Source: Candidatus Krumholzibacteriia bacterium (GTDB lineage: Bacteria; Krumholzibacteriota; Krumholzibacteriia; G020349025). Taken from it: DNA of 17,148 nucleotides. Each line of letters begins with the position of its first letter. Position 1 is the stretch's first letter. Below are positions 15,768-17,148 of the stretch, in pieces. The notes beneath the pieces are model-generated. The model was given only the letters and a program-made list of their open reading frames with translations, was not told the DNA's origin and did no database searches. The DNA lies in assembly GCA_035649275.1 (NCBI GenBank), contig DASRJW010000102.1:1-17148 (forward strand), written 5' to 3'. The position numbers and the translations under genes were made by a program.

Positions 15768-16832
15768 TCATGGAAGCCAGACGGCAGCGATCGTCTGCTT
15801 GAGGCGCGGCGTCGCCAGCTGGAAGTTCCGCCCGACGGGACGCGGGTTGGGGAACCACTTCCAAAGGAAGACCCCGGCCACGCTGGGCTCGCGCTCCACC
15901 GCTGCCAGGGCGACACGCAGGCAGGCTTCCTGCACTGCCTCCGCTTCCTCGCCGTCCACGTGCGCGTCCCACGGTCGCACGGGCGCCGCGAAGGCGCGGT
16001 TGTAACCGAGCTCGGTGAAGACGATGCGGCGGTTGTGCTGGGCGGCGAAGGCGCGCAAGGTGCGCATGCGCTTCTCCCAGGCCTTTTCGATCTCTTTCGC
16101 GCTTGCCCCGGTGCTGTCGGCGAGCGGGAAGTAGGCCTGGATCCCGATGGCATCGAGGGCGTCCCAGAAGGGCACGCGCTGGTAGTCGCTCCAGTTGGCG
16201 CCGTAGGAGAGCGGCGCTTTGGTGACGGCGCGCACCTGACGGATGAGCTCGCGCCAGCTCTCCTCGTGGCCCAGGGTGCGGTCGAGCTCGGTGCCCAGGA
16301 TGAAGCCGTTGGCCTGGGGACAGGCCTGCGCCAGCGTCACCACCCACTGGGTGTAGGCGGTGAAGAAGCGCTCCCAGGACGCGTCGTCGTGGAACTCGAT
16401 GTCGCCTGCCCAGCGGAACGGCGAGCCCCAGTAGGCCAGGTGCGGCGTGATGGCGATCTCGAGCCCCGCCTCGTGCGCCGCGGCGATGGGTCGCGCCAGG
16501 TGTGGCGGAGGCGCGGCGGGATCGATGGGGCGGAAACCAACGTTGCCATCCCCGTCGATGCGTGCATAGGGATGGATGCTCACCCAGGTCGCACCCACGG
16601 CCCGCAGGTCCGCCATCGTCGCCCCGATGTCCGGCGACGCCCAGTCCGAGCCGTTGGTGTGGGTCGAGAGCACGATGCCGCGCACCTTCGCCGCGGCGGC
16701 GCGATCGGTGCTGCGGGCGGCGACGCCATGGCTCTGCCGCTCCAGCGCGCCGGCAGCCCTCCCGGCGCTCGAGCCGCGCTCGCACGCCGACACGAACACG
16801 AGGAACCATGCCGCCAGGACGACTCGCCGCAT
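15768..16832 (-). CDS. GH113-like glycoside hydrolase lipoprotein
   Basis: A 354-residue protein with lipoprotein signal MRRVVLAAWFLVFVSAC (lipobox VSAC, Cys17), then a linker and a TIM barrel. Barrel strands are visible as VRGIVLS, ATWVSIHPYARID, LEIAITPHLAYW, GFILGTELD, LSYGANW, IGIQAYFPL, RIVFTELGYNRA and VAGVFLWKWF. The two glutamates expected for a retaining clan-A hydrolase are Glu182 (GTELD) and Glu274 (FTELGY), as in GH113 mannanase-type enzymes. The substrate is unknown; it probably acts at the outer membrane or periplasm. The start has AGGAG at 16838-16842, five bases upstream. It follows the GYD gene by 47 bases on the same strand, so the two are likely cotranscribed. Confidence 0.87.
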   Translation of the reverse strand: MRRVVLAAWFLVFVSACERGSSAGRAAGALERQSHGVAARSTDRAAAAKVRGIVLSTHTNGSDWASPDIGATMADLRAVGATWVSIHPYARIDGDGNVGFRPIDPAAPPPHLARPIAAAHEAGLEIAITPHLAYWGSPFRWAGDIEFHDDASWERFFTAYTQWVVTLAQACPQANGFILGTELDRTLGHEESWRELIRQVRAVTKAPLSYGANWSDYQRVPFWDALDAIGIQAYFPLADSTGASAKEIEKAWEKRMRTLRAFAAQHNRRIVFTELGYNRAFAAPVRPWDAHVDGEEAEAVQEACLRVALAAVEREPSVAGVFLWKWFPNPRPVGRNFQLATPRLKQTIAAVWLP

Positions 16833-16879
16833 CGACACTCCTGCCGGGAAAGGAAGCGGCTTCCGCCAAGGACGCCGCT

Positions 16880-17148
16880 CTACATCTGGGACAAGAATTC
16901 GTCCCAGGGGATCGCCTGCATCGTTTCGGTCGTCGCCTTCCCGAAGCGCCGGATGATCATCGCCACCCGCTGCGCTTCCCGTTCGCTCGGGGCCTCGAAG
17001 ACGTCGATCACATCGAAGCGGCCGAAGGTGACGTAGCTCGACTTCCACTCCACCTCGGGACATTCCTTCTGGATGGTCTTCTTCACCTTGTCCGCGATCT
17101 GCCGGAACGACCCCGCGTCCGCGGTGGCGTCCGGCGCGATGCGACTCA
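16880..17148 (-). CDS. GYD-domain protein, 5' end outside the window
   Basis: The frame stays open from its TAG stop at 16880 to the window edge, giving 89 codons with no certain start. An internal ATG at 17084-17086 would give 68 residues but would cut the domain. The visible sequence (SFRQIADKVKMKKTI, then VEWKSSYVTFGRFDVIDVFEAPSE, AQRVAMIIRRFGKATTETMQAIP) matches the GYD family pattern: small ferredoxin-like proteins whose signature GxYD appears here as GRFD. The function of the family is not established. Confidence 0.82.
   Translation of the reverse strand, partial: SRIAPDATADAGSFRQIADKVKKTIQKECPEVEWKSSYVTFGRFDVIDVFEAPSEREAQRVAMIIRRFGKATTETMQAIPWDEFLSQM

Overview
The window is GC-rich, densely packed bacterial chromosome. 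The order tRNA, tilS, hpt, ftsH, then folP and cdaA, is a housekeeping neighbourhood found with variations in many phyla. Three lipobox-bearing lipoproteins and a MoxR-type AAA gene point to an uncultured didermic lineage, perhaps FCB-like (Eisenbacteria or Gemmatimonadota type) or a myxobacterium or acidobacterium relative. I cannot settle the phylum from sequence alone.

Layout. 1-4717 (+): a CAU-anticodon tRNA, tRNA(Ile)-lysidine synthase, hypoxanthine phosphoribosyltransferase and the membrane protease FtsH. 4851-5537 (+): a VapBC-type toxin-antitoxin pair preceded by two tandem palindromes; the toxin lacks one expected catalytic Asp. 5544-10221 (-): a block read toward lower coordinates, made of a MoxR-type AAA ATPase, a 614-residue protein I cannot name, a DUF1844 protein, and then a surface lipoprotein. 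10294-11985 (+): folP (folate synthesis) and cdaA (c-di-AMP synthesis). 12011-12355 (-): a single-domain STAS protein. 12585-14733 (+): a secreted protein whose stop codon overlaps the start of an AhpD-like arsenosugar-associated protein, followed by the radical SAM enzyme ArsS. 14770-15282 (-): a small lipoprotein. 15283-15767: about 485 bases without a convincing gene but rich in inverted repeats. 15768-17148 (-): a GH113-like lipoprotein and a GYD-domain protein cut by the window end.

How it works together. The first block and folP-cdaA look like one ancestral core cluster, because tilS-hpt-ftsH followed at some distance by folP is also the Bacillus order. It is interrupted between ftsH and folP by about 5.5 kb of accessory genes (TA pair, lipoprotein, DUF1844, unknown protein and AAA ATPase). 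The most promising undescribed unit is the AAA ATPase plus 614-residue protein (plus DUF1844) operon. The arsenosugar pair fused into an operon with a secreted protein, the probably inactive TA toxin, and the structured gap at 15.3-15.8 kb also deserve attention. Several candidate sigma70-type promoters share a TTGAC(G/C) -35 box with a 16-17 base spacer.
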